This document shows positions 8,591 through 16,168 of a DNA stretch of 61,436 nt, piece after piece. The position numbers were made by a program, and so were the translations under genes. Below the pieces are notes generated by a model, which saw only the letters and a program-made list of their open reading frames with translations, made no database searches and had not been told where the DNA came from. The stretch's first letter is position 1. Each line of letters begins with the position of its first letter. Source of the DNA: an uncultured Eubacterium sp. GTDB lineage: Bacteria; Bacillota; Clostridia; Lachnospirales; Lachnospiraceae. Location: the NCBI GenBank assembly GCA_900552795.1, contig USBB01000011.1, forward strand, positions 1 to 61,436, given 5' to 3'.

Positions 8591-9685
8591 TCAGTTTTCA
8601 TTTTTTACAACACCATCCGTAACCTTAAAAATCTTGTTCACATAAAACCTGTTGTTTACAAATTCATCAAGTCCGGTACATGTAATAATTGTCTGAATAT
8701 CTCCAATACTGTTTAACAAAAAATTCTGTCTGTTTCCGTCAAGCTCTGATAATACATCATCAAGCAAGAGTACGGGTGTATCATTAATAATCATTTTTAC
8801 AAGTTCAATTTCTGCAAGCTTTAATGATAAAGCTGCTGTTCTTTGCTGTCCCTGTGAACCATATTTTCTTACATCATTGCCGTCAATAAGAAAAATCATG
8901 TCATCCTTATGTGGTCCTGCACTTGTAGATTTTAGTCTTATATCTTTATCTCTGTTAGCTGCTATTTTATTTTCAAAATCCTTAAGTTCTGCGTCAGGAA
9001 CATATAAAACACTTAAATTTTCTTTATTTCCTGAAAGCTTTTGATGTATATTTCCGACAAGTCCATTTATTTTTCTTACAAACTTCTCTCTTCCCCTTAT
9101 AATTTCGCTGCCGTATTTTACAAGCTGCATATCCCATATATCAAGTGTTGAAAGCATATCTTTATCATTTAAATTAAAAGATATTTCTTTCAGCAGCTTA
9201 TTTCTTTGTACAACAACTTTGTTATAATTTATAAGGTTGTTTAAATATATTTTATCCAGCTGGCTTAACTCCATATCTATAAAACGCCTTCTGTCAGAAG
9301 GGCCGTTTTTAATTATATTTAAGTCTTCCGGAGAAAAAATAACTATATTGATTATTCCAAATAATTCAACTGCCTTTTTTATGGGAATTCCATTTACTGC
9401 TATACCCTTTGAATGATTTTTCTTTAAATGCATATCAATACGATAATTCGTGTCATTTTTTTTGACTTTAACTTTTATGTGAGACTCATCACATCCAAAC
9501 CGGATTATCTCTTTGTCTTTATTTCCTTTATGCGACTTTGAAGTAGCACAAACATATAATGACTCAAGTATATTTGTTTTACCCTGGGCATTATCGCCGT
9601 ATATGATATTAATTTTTTCATCAAAAATCATATTAAGATATTTATAATTTCTGTAATCAGCTAAATCAACAGATTCTATAATCAA
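8591..9685 (-). CDS. recF: DNA replication and repair protein RecF
   Basis: RecF is an SMC-like ATPase that loads RecA at gapped DNA through RecO and RecR. The 364-residue protein has Walker A GDNAQGKTNI at about residue 30, the ABC signature region GSQGQQRTAALSLKLAE, and Walker B LLLDDVLSELD. The start is TTG at 9685, placed after an AGGTG site and close to the yaaA stop. It is part of the origin operon. Confidence 0.96.
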   Translation of the reverse strand: MIIESVDLADYRNYKYLNMIFDEKINIIYGDNAQGKTNILESLYVCATSKSHKGNKDKEIIRFGCDESHIKVKVKKNDTNYRIDMHLKKNHSKGIAVNGIPIKKAVELFGIINIVIFSPEDLNIIKNGPSDRRRFIDMELSQLDKIYLNNLINYNKVVVQRNKLLKEISFNLNDKDMLSTLDIWDMQLVKYGSEIIRGREKFVRKINGLVGNIHQKLSGNKENLSVLYVPDAELKDFENKIAANRDKDIRLKSTSAGPHKDDMIFLIDGNDVRKYGSQGQQRTAALSLKLAEIELVKMIINDTPVLLLDDVLSELDGNRQNFLLNSIGDIQTIITCTGLDEFVNNRFYVNKIFKVTDGVVKNEN

Positions 9686-9696
9686 TTTTTCACCTG

Positions 9697-9906
9697 CTAC
9701 TTTTCGATTTTTATCTCTTTTTTGTTAAAGGAAATTATTTCTCCGCCTGTAAGTTTTTTACCTCTCTGCGTTTCTACCTCTCCATTAACTTTTACCAGGC
9801 CCTCCTGTATTACTATCTTTGCCTCAACACCTGATTCTACAAGTCCTGCAGCTTTCAAAGCCTGTCCTAACTTTATAAATTCATCTCTTATTTTTATTGT
9901 TTCCAT
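9697..9906 (-). CDS. yaaA: S4-domain RNA-binding protein YaaA
   Basis: This 69-residue protein is a single S4 RNA-binding domain (FIKLGQALKAAGLVESG... VNGEVETQRGKKL). It sits between dnaN and recF exactly where Bacillus subtilis has yaaA. Its job is probably tied to ribosome or RNA handling. ATG at 9906 is preceded by AAAGGA. Confidence 0.92.
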   Translation of the reverse strand: METIKIRDEFIKLGQALKAAGLVESGVEAKIVIQEGLVKVNGEVETQRGKKLTGGEIISFNKKEIKIEK

Positions 9907-9927
9907 ATTTTTCCTTTCTCTGCATAA

Positions 9928-11031
9928 TTATGCTGAAAAATTAACAGGCAATATTAAATAAATATATGTTTCGTCCTTATCTTTTATAAAACAAGGAGCC
10001 TTTGGATTTACAAGATAAATATTAACAGTTTCGTCGTCTATAACTCTCAATGCGTCAATAAGAAATTTAGGATTAAAACCAATCATTATATCCTTACCTT
10101 CTTTGTTGATGTCTATATTTTCATTAAGAGAACCTATTGCAGATGTCACATTTACCTCAAGTGAGCCGTCAGTAATATTTATTATAATAGGCTTTTTATC
10201 ACCTTCTTTTATCAACAGATTAGCTCTGTCGATAGAATCAAGAAATTCTTTTTTATTTATGGTAATTTTTGTTTCATAATCACTCGAAAGCATATTATTT
10301 ATTCTGAAATAATCACCCTCTATAAGTCTTGAAACAACTATTGTATTGTCAAATTCAAATAAAATATGATTTTTTGTAAAATAGATGTTTACTAAATCAT
10401 CTGCATTATTAGAAAGAATCTTGCTTATTTCAACCAAAGTTTTTCCCGGTACAACAACCTTTACTTCATCAGAACATTCTGTCAATGCTATATTTCTTAT
10501 AGCTATTCTGTGGCCGTCAAGACCTACAACCTTTAATGAATTTTCGCTTACTTCAAAAAGTTCACCTGTCATCATTTTATTATTATCATTCATAGCTATT
10601 GAAAATATTGTCTGATTGATAATTTCTTTAAGAGAAAACTGTGAAATTGTGATTGAAGTATCTTTTAATATAGCAGGAAGATATGAGAAATCATCGCCTG
10701 ACTTTCCGGCTATATTAAATTTACTGTTTTCACATGTTATTATTGATGTGAAATTTGAATCAGTTTCTATAGTTATATCATTATCAGGAAGTTTTCTTAC
10801 AATTTCAGAAAAAATCTTTGCATCTATTGCAACTTTTCCTTTTTCTATTATTTCACCATCAACTATAGTTTCAATTCCCAGTTCCATATCATTTGCAGTA
10901 AACTTAATTTCATTAGTTGAAGCATCTATAAGTATACACTCAAGAATAGACATAGTCGTTCTTGTAGGTACGGCTTTCATAACAATGCTTACGGCTCTGT
11001 TTAAGTTGCTTTTTGAAAAAACTAATTTCAT
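9928..11031 (-). CDS. dnaN: DNA polymerase III beta subunit (sliding clamp)
   Basis: DnaN forms the ring clamp that tethers the replicative polymerase to DNA. I place the start at ATG 11031 (MKLVFSKSNL...), giving 367 residues, the normal length, with AAGGAG upstream. The frame is open for 47 more codons upstream, but those residues (Cys/Tyr/Leu-rich) come from the non-coding dnaA-dnaN gap. The C terminus YLILPVNFSA ends like other clamps. It is the second gene of the origin operon. Confidence 0.97.
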   Translation of the reverse strand: MKLVFSKSNLNRAVSIVMKAVPTRTTMSILECILIDASTNEIKFTANDMELGIETIVDGEIIEKGKVAIDAKIFSEIVRKLPDNDITIETDSNFTSIITCENSKFNIAGKSGDDFSYLPAILKDTSITISQFSLKEIINQTIFSIAMNDNNKMMTGELFEVSENSLKVVGLDGHRIAIRNIALTECSDEVKVVVPGKTLVEISKILSNNADDLVNIYFTKNHILFEFDNTIVVSRLIEGDYFRINNMLSSDYETKITINKKEFLDSIDRANLLIKEGDKKPIIINITDGSLEVNVTSAIGSLNENIDINKEGKDIMIGFNPKFLIDALRVIDDETVNIYLVNPKAPCFIKDKDETYIYLILPVNFSA

Positions 11032-11039
11032 ATTGTGTA

Positions 11040-11113
11040 AAACTCCTTTCAGTGTAAAACATAAAATTAAAACATATAAATATATAAATAATAATCCGCA
11101 GTAGTAGTAGTAG
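11040..11113 (-). other. origin unwinding region with DnaA-trio-like repeat (dnaA-dnaN gap)
   Basis: Read in the dnaA-to-dnaN direction, four CTA triplets plus CTG (11113-11099) run into CGG and ATT triplets, then a stretch that is almost all A/T (to about 11040). In B. subtilis the DNA unwinding element lies in the same gap and starts with a CTA-type DnaA-trio run next to DnaA boxes. Boxes here lie upstream at 11215-11313. No gene fits the 296-base gap 11032-11327. Confidence 0.6.
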
Positions 11114-11214
11114 GTGCTGTTAATAAGTTGATAAGTGCTTTGAAGCCAGCAAACAAGCGTAATACAAGGCATGAAAAACTATGTTTAAAGCAGCTGTATA
11201 CGCTGTTAAAGCCG

Positions 11215-11313
11215 TATGGATAACTTTTTAAGTCTTAAGTTTGAAAAAATCAAAATTAGAGTTATACATAATTATCAACAATAAAATAACAATAAAATAA
11301 CAGCTTATCCATA
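11215..11313. other. DnaA-box cluster between dnaA and dnaN
   Basis: Near-consensus 9-mers for TTATCCACA: TATGGATAA (11215-11223, reverse), TTATACATA (11262-11270), TTATCAACA (11272-11280) and TTATCCATA (11305-11313). Each differs from consensus by one or two bases. They would load DnaA next to the trio element. Confidence 0.6.
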
Positions 11314-11327
11314 AAGAATATTTTATA

Positions 11328-12674
11328 TTATGAAGGATTAATTTTCTTTATTAAAATATCAATGGTAGACTTAGTGTTTTCATCACTGATTACCATTTTG
11401 GCTATCTTTTCATTGCCGTGAATAACTGTAGTATGGTCTCTGTTTCCAAAACATTTACCGAGAGCCTGAACTGTGTGTGTGGTCATTTGACGGCATAGAT
11501 ACATGGCAATCTGTCTTGGATAAACTATCTCTGAATTACGCTTTTGAGATAATATATCCTCTGATTTGATGTTAAAATGCTCTGCAACTATGTCTATTAT
11601 AAGTTCAGGAGTTATTTCTCTTCTTGTGTCAGGAGAAATAAGATCTTTTAAAGTTTCTTCCGCAAATTCAACCGTTATAGGTTTATGAGAAAGATTAGAA
11701 AAAGCAGAAAGCTTTGTAAGAGCTCCTTCAAGTTCCCTTATACTTGATTTAATATGTGTTGCAACATAGTCTTTAACTTCATATGGAATCTCATAACCGC
11801 CAAGTTCGGCTTTCTTGTTAAGAATGGCCATCTTGGTTTCATATGTAGGAATCTGTATATCTACAGGCAGTCCCATCTCAAATCTTGTCCTTAGTCGTTC
11901 TGTAAGAGTTTCCATTTCTTTAGGAGGACGGTCAGAAGAAATGACAATTTGCTTGCTGTCCTGATACAACGCATTAAATGTGTGGAAAAATTCTTCCTGT
12001 GTAGACTCTTTACCGATAATGAACTGGATATCGTCTATAAGAAGTACGTCTATATTTCTGTATTTTTCTCTAAATTCAGAGTTCTTTTGATTTTTAACGG
12101 AATCGATAAGTTCGTTTGTAAATGTCTCAGATGTTACATACAAAACTTTAAGAGTAGGATTGTTATCAATAATAAAATGAGCAATAGCCTGCATCAAATG
12201 CGTTTTACCCAGACCAACCCCTCCGTATATAAACAGAGGATTATAAACCTGTCCCGGCGTTTCAGCGACGGCGAGAGATGCTGCATGTGCAAGATTATTA
12301 TTATTTCCTATGACAAATGTATCAAAAGTATAATTTGGGTTTAAATTTACCATTTGATTTTTTGCTGCTGAATTGGATATTTCCTTCTTTTTTCTGTCAA
12401 ATTCGGCTGCTTCCTGTTCTTTTGCCGAAGTAAGAACTACCTCATATTCTCTTCCCATTATTTCACATATGGTCACAGTCAGAGGAGTAAGATATTTCTT
12501 TTCAATATAAGAAACACCCATACTTTCTTTAGATGCTAATAAAGTAATTTTATTGCCCTCAAGAGAATATATTTTAATAGGTTTAATCCATGTTTTAAAT
12601 GAAATATCCTGAATATCGTATTCGTCTTTTAAAGTCTGTAAAATTAAATCCCATTTTTGTTTAAGTTCTTCCAT
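11328..12674 (-). CDS. dnaA: chromosomal replication initiator protein DnaA
   Basis: DnaA binds the origin boxes and melts the origin. The 448-residue protein has domain I at residues 1-85, then a short linker. The AAA+ core holds Walker A GGVGLGKTHLMQ (about 151-162), Walker B VLLIDDIQF and sensor RLRTRFEMGL. The C-terminal DNA-binding domain has the signature GNRDHTTVIHG. ATG at 12674 has AAAGG ten bases upstream. DnaA boxes on both flanks suggest autoregulation. Confidence 0.98.
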   Translation of the reverse strand: MEELKQKWDLILQTLKDEYDIQDISFKTWIKPIKIYSLEGNKITLLASKESMGVSYIEKKYLTPLTVTICEIMGREYEVVLTSAKEQEAAEFDRKKKEISNSAAKNQMVNLNPNYTFDTFVIGNNNNLAHAASLAVAETPGQVYNPLFIYGGVGLGKTHLMQAIAHFIIDNNPTLKVLYVTSETFTNELIDSVKNQKNSEFREKYRNIDVLLIDDIQFIIGKESTQEEFFHTFNALYQDSKQIVISSDRPPKEMETLTERLRTRFEMGLPVDIQIPTYETKMAILNKKAELGGYEIPYEVKDYVATHIKSSIRELEGALTKLSAFSNLSHKPITVEFAEETLKDLISPDTRREITPELIIDIVAEHFNIKSEDILSQKRNSEIVYPRQIAMYLCRQMTTHTVQALGKCFGNRDHTTVIHGNEKIAKMVISDENTKSTIDILIKKINPS

Positions 12675-12723
12675 AATAAATAAAACCTTTCATATTCTTT
12701 TTAGAGCAAACGTATTCTCATAT

Positions 12724-12752
12724 ATCATATAACAAAAATAAATTTTTATCAA
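12724..12752 (-). promoter_or_regulatory. dnaA promoter
   Basis: Minus strand TTGATA (12752-12747), a 17-base spacer, TATGAT (12729-12724), about 50 bases before the dnaA start. A perfect DnaA box in reverse lies at 12771-12779, just upstream of the -35, which would allow DnaA to control its own gene. Confidence 0.65.
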
Positions 12753-12770
12753 GGATAGAGGAATAAGTTT

Positions 12771-12960
12771 TGTGGATAAGTGTAAAAACAAAAAAATGAA
12801 TTATTATATATAAATAGGTAGGGAAAATTTTAAAGTAAAATGTTTGTGGAAAATTAATTAACTAAATAAGTGTCGAAAATTGTCATTTTATACTATATTT
12901 TGTGTATAAAATGATAAAAATCAGCTACTTATCCCCAAGTTATACACATATTGTTGATAA
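12771..12960. other. oriC box cluster between dnaA and rpmH
   Basis: The 500-base dnaA-rpmH gap is AT-rich and non-coding. It holds a perfect DnaA box TGTGGATAA (12771-12779) and near matches TGTGGAAAA (12845-12853), TGTGTATAA (12901-12909), TTATCCCCA (12929-12937), TTATACACA (12940-12948) and TGTTGATAA (12952-12960). With the cluster on the other side of dnaA this makes a bipartite Firmicutes-type origin. Confidence 0.75.
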
Positions 12961-13066
12961 CTTCTTAATTTATGTGTATTGTGAGAGTGCATTACATAAA
13001 TTAATCCGTGTAATCTGTGTATTAAAAAAACAGGTAAAAAAATTTGAGTAAAATACAGGAATATAC

Positions 13067-13095
13067 TTGACTTAAAGTAATTTTATTAATATAAT
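13067..13095 (+). promoter_or_regulatory. rpmH operon promoter
   Basis: TTGACT (13067-13072), 17-base spacer, TATAAT (13090-13095). A second, looser candidate uses TTGACT at 13116-13121 with TATAAA at 13141 (19-base spacer). Both face rpmH. Confidence 0.65.
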
Positions 13096-13175
13096 AAAAA
13101 ACGATGTTTTAAATTTTGACTAAGAAAAATATTCCTGCCATATAAATATAATGGTGAATAAAGGAGGTGTTTTGC

Positions 13176-13311
13176 ATGAAGATGACATTTCAGCCTAAGA
13201 CAAGACAGAGATCAAAGGTTCATGGTTTCAGAGCAAGAATGAGTTCTGCAGGTGGAAGAAAAGTTTTAGCAGCTCGAAGAGCTAAAGGTAGAAAGTGCCT
13301 TTCAGCTTAAT
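13176..13311 (+). pseudogene. rpmH: ribosomal protein L34, with a +1 frameshift as printed
   Basis: The first 29 codons give a textbook L34 (MKMTFQPKTRQRSKVHGFRA..., then ...SSAGGRK) after AAGGAGGTG and ATG at 13176. At 13260-13264 the A run is one base longer than needed. The zero frame then reads SFSSSKS and stops at 13284-13286. Skipping one A restores VLAARRAKGRKCLSA and the stop at 13309-13311, a normal 44-residue L34. Because L34 is a core ribosomal protein and the shift is in a homopolymer, a sequencing error is the simplest explanation. The gene is first in the rpmH-rnpA-yidD-yidC-jag run. Confidence 0.85.
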
Positions 13312-13421
13312 TGTGAATTTATGGCAGATGGGTGCTCACAAGGCATTCCTCTGCCTATTTTTTTAGATTAAAGTATCAAAATTAAGATTATACGAAAATT
13401 TAATAAAACGGCGGATATATT

Positions 13422-13775
13422 ATGAAATTTAAAAATTTTGAAACATTAAAAGACAACAATGATTTTAGAAAAATATACAGCAGGAAAAATTCTTTTGCAA
13501 ACAGATATCTTGTTATGTATATATCAGAGAATGGAACGGATACATTAAGACTTGGAGTATCTGTGAGTAAGAAAGTCGGGAATAGTATTGTCCGACACAG
13601 ACTGGCGAGACTTATAAGAGAAGCATTCAGACTTAATTGTGATAATTTGAAAAGAGGTCTTGATATTGTCGTTGTGGCAAGAGCAGGTCTGAAAGATAAA
13701 GGTTATAAAGAAACACAAGAAGCTATGATTCATTTATTTAAACTCCATAAGGTGATGAAAAATATTAATGAGTAA
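13422..13775 (+). CDS. rnpA: ribonuclease P protein component
   Basis: RnpA is the protein cofactor of RNase P, which trims tRNA 5' leaders. The 117-residue basic protein has the N-terminal FKNFETLKDNNDFRKIYSR segment and the family signature in RLGVSVSKKVGNSIVRHRLARLIREAFR. It follows rpmH and overlaps yidD by eight bases, the usual arrangement. Confidence 0.96.
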   Translation: MKFKNFETLKDNNDFRKIYSRKNSFANRYLVMYISENGTDTLRLGVSVSKKVGNSIVRHRLARLIREAFRLNCDNLKRGLDIVVVARAGLKDKGYKETQEAMIHLFKLHKVMKNINE

Positions 13776-14004
13776 AAAAATTATTTTATATATAATTAGA
13801 TTTTATCAGAAGGCAATATCTCCTTACAAGGGAAGAAGCTACTGTAATTTTTATCCAAGCTGTTCAAGTTATGCAGTTGAAGCTATAGAAAGATACGGTG
13901 CACTAAGGGGTGGATTTATGGCTGCAAAAAGAATATTAAGATGTAATCCGTTTAATAAGGGTGGATATGATCCTGTACCCATAGTTTACAAGAAAAAACG
14001 GTAG
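13768..14004 (+). CDS. yidD: membrane protein insertion efficiency factor YidD
   Basis: The 78-residue protein matches YidD, a small membrane-associated helper of YidC. It has the hallmark cysteine region YCNFYPSCSSYAVEAIERYG and the RCNPFNKGGYDPVP ending. It overlaps the end of rnpA and precedes yidC. Confidence 0.95.
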   Translation: MSKKIILYIIRFYQKAISPYKGRSYCNFYPSCSSYAVEAIERYGALRGGFMAAKRILRCNPFNKGGYDPVPIVYKKKR

Positions 14005-14015
14005 GAGGTAATAAG

Positions 14016-15245
14016 TTGTTTGATGCAATAATTAACCCAATAGCGGCTTTATTGGGAAAGATACTTGATATATTATTTATTGGGCTAAATACTATAGGTT
14101 TAGGGAATATAGCTATTGCAATTGTATTATTTACTTTGCTTATAAAAGTATTGATGCTTCCTTTAACTATGAAGCAGTCAAAAATGATGAAGTTAAATAG
14201 TATTATAAATCCTGAGGTAAAGGCAATTCAGGATAAGTATAAAGATAAGCGTAATGATCAGAACGCGATGCTTAAGATGCAGGAAGAGGTAAAAGCAGTA
14301 TATGCAAAATACGGCACTTCACAGATGGGCGGATGTGCTCAGCTTCTTATACAGATGCCTATTTTATTTGCTTTATACAGAGTATTCCAGCAGATACCAA
14401 TGTATGTAGGTCAGTTGAAAGATTTATTTTTAAATATACTTACCGGTGCTTCAGGCGGTATTATGGGCGTTGACAATTATGCAACACTTATGAGTGACAA
14501 TTTTTCATCTGTTTATGTAAAAGATTGGACAAACATTGATCAGGTTGTAACTGCAATGAATTCATTTACTGTTGAGCAGTGGAGTAAATTGCAGGAATTA
14601 TTTCCACAGTTTGCCGATGTAATTGTTTCAAATCATGAAAAAATTACAGATATGAATACATTTCTTTCAATAAATGTTTCACAGGTTCCTACATTTGCAC
14701 TTAATGCAGCTATTTTGATTCCTATTCTTGCGGGTCTTACACAGTATATAAGCAGTAAGGTATCGCAGGGAAAACAGGAAGTTGACAGTGATAATCCGGC
14801 TGCTGCATCTATGAAGATGATGATGGTATTTATGCCATTGATGTCAGTATTTATCGGTTTCTCAGTACCTGCAGGTCTTGGTCTTTACTGGATTGCAACA
14901 GCTGTATTCCAGACAATTATACAGGTTATTGTTAACAGATACTATGATAGAATAGGTGTTGATGAGATTGTAAAGCGAAATGTTGAAAAACGTAATAAAA
15001 AGCGTGCAAAGAAAGGTCTTCCGCCTGAAAAGATTGCAAAAAATGCGACAGTAAGCACAAAAAAAATTGATTCAATAGAAAAGAATAAGCAAAAAATTGC
15101 TTCTTTGCAGGAAAAGAAAGAAGCTAATGATAAGAAAGTAAAAGAAATACTTGAGTCTACTAATTATTATAAGACAAGTAAACCTGGCAGTCTTGCTGAA
15201 AAGGCGGGAATGGTTTCAAAGTATAACGAAAAAAATAAAAAGTAA
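14016..15245 (+). CDS. yidC: membrane protein insertase YidC/SpoIIIJ
   Basis: YidC inserts proteins into the membrane with or without Sec. The start is TTG at 14016, with TAGGAGG upstream; no ATG is near. The 409-residue protein is the short Gram-positive type without the large periplasmic domain. Hydrophobic segments lie at about residues 10-55 and in the ILIPILAGLTQYI, MMMVFMPLMSVFIGFSVPAG and LGLYWIATAVFQTIIQ regions, with the cytoplasmic hairpin KDKRNDQNAMLKMQEEVKA between the early ones. The Lys-rich C-terminal tail can touch the ribosome. Confidence 0.95.
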   Translation: MFDAIINPIAALLGKILDILFIGLNTIGLGNIAIAIVLFTLLIKVLMLPLTMKQSKMMKLNSIINPEVKAIQDKYKDKRNDQNAMLKMQEEVKAVYAKYGTSQMGGCAQLLIQMPILFALYRVFQQIPMYVGQLKDLFLNILTGASGGIMGVDNYATLMSDNFSSVYVKDWTNIDQVVTAMNSFTVEQWSKLQELFPQFADVIVSNHEKITDMNTFLSINVSQVPTFALNAAILIPILAGLTQYISSKVSQGKQEVDSDNPAAASMKMMMVFMPLMSVFIGFSVPAGLGLYWIATAVFQTIIQVIVNRYYDRIGVDEIVKRNVEKRNKKRAKKGLPPEKIAKNATVSTKKIDSIEKNKQKIASLQEKKEANDKKVKEILESTNYYKTSKPGSLAEKAGMVSKYNEKNKK

Positions 15246-15260
15246 GAGGAGGATAAAATA

Positions 15261-16070
15261 ATGGATTTTATTGAAGTATCAGGTAAAAATGTAGATGATG
15301 CACTTACTAATGCACTTGTAAAGCTTGAAACGACAAGTGATAATGTTGAATATGAAGTAATAGAAAAAGGAAGTTCAGGTTTATTTGGTATATTTAACAC
15401 TAAGCCTGCAGTTATACGCGTAAGAAAAAAGACTGAAACAGAGATAGAAGCTCAGAAAGAAGTTGAAAAAATCACAGAAAGAGTTGTGGAAAAGTCTGTG
15501 GATAATAATGAGAAAAAGTCTGACAAAGCCCATAAATCAAGCGATAGCAGCATTGTGGAAAAGTCAGAAAATAAAACTAAATTTACTACTGTTATGCCAA
15601 AAGAGGAAGTAGAGAAAAGAATAAAGACATTTTTATCTGATATGTTTAAATCAATGGGAATGGAAGTTAATATTGATATCAGCTTTGATGATCCTGATTG
15701 TGTAAACGTAAATCTTTCTGGTGAAAATATGGGTGTTCTTATAGGGAAGAGAGGTCAGACTCTTGACTCTATACAGTATCTTACAAGTCTTGTTGTAAAT
15801 AAGGGCAAAGATAAGTATGTAAGAATAAAAATAGATACAGAGGATTACAGAAAAAGAAGAAAAGAAACTCTTGAATCTTTAGCAAAAAATATAGCTTATA
15901 AGGTTAAGAGAAGCAGACGTCCTGTATCTTTAGAACCTATGAATCCATATGAGAGAAGAATTATTCATTCAGCTTTACAGAATGATAAGTTTGTATCAAC
16001 AAGAAGTGAAGGTGATGAACCTTTCAGACATGTAGTTGTATTTCTTGACAGAGAAAAGAGTGCAAAGTAA
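15261..16070 (+). CDS. jag: RNA-binding protein Jag/KhpB (SpoIIIJ-associated)
   Basis: The 269-residue protein has an N-terminal Jag_N domain (to about 55), a Lys/Glu/Ser-rich linker (about 55-115), a KH domain with its GxxG loop in VLIGKRGQTLDSIQYL and a C-terminal R3H domain (ERRIIHSALQNDKFVSTRSEGDEPFRHVVV). It binds RNA and is linked to cell-wall synthesis and division control in Firmicutes. It follows yidC by 15 bases, ATG with AGAGGAGG upstream. Confidence 0.95.
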   Translation: MDFIEVSGKNVDDALTNALVKLETTSDNVEYEVIEKGSSGLFGIFNTKPAVIRVRKKTETEIEAQKEVEKITERVVEKSVDNNEKKSDKAHKSSDSSIVEKSENKTKFTTVMPKEEVEKRIKTFLSDMFKSMGMEVNIDISFDDPDCVNVNLSGENMGVLIGKRGQTLDSIQYLTSLVVNKGKDKYVRIKIDTEDYRKRRKETLESLAKNIAYKVKRSRRPVSLEPMNPYERRIIHSALQNDKFVSTRSEGDEPFRHVVVFLDREKSAK

Positions 16071-16085
16071 ATCTTAATTTAACAG

Positions 16086-16168
16086 GAGTTGTGTATATGG
16101 CGCATAATTTTCTATTGTGCGCTTCTGCACAACTCATTTTAAGCTATAAGAGGAGATTTTTATGGTAG
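16086..16168 (+). promoter_or_regulatory. nested hairpin with a 23-codon leader frame overlapping the mnmE start
   Basis: In the jag-mnmE gap GAGTTGTG (16086-16093) pairs with CACAACTC (16128-16135), enclosing GCGCA (16100-16104) / TGCGC (16118-16122). An ATG at 16097, eight bases after AGGAG, opens a frame of 23 codons plus stop (MAHNFLLCASAQ...). Its TAG ends at 16168, overlapping the mnmE ATG (16162-16164). It may be an attenuator or a coupling leader; chance cannot be excluded. Confidence 0.3.

Noticed and set aside
11032..11172. N-terminal extension of dnaN by 47 codons
   Set aside because: It covers the AT-rich unwinding region and the CTA repeat; the normal clamp start with AAGGAG is at 11031.
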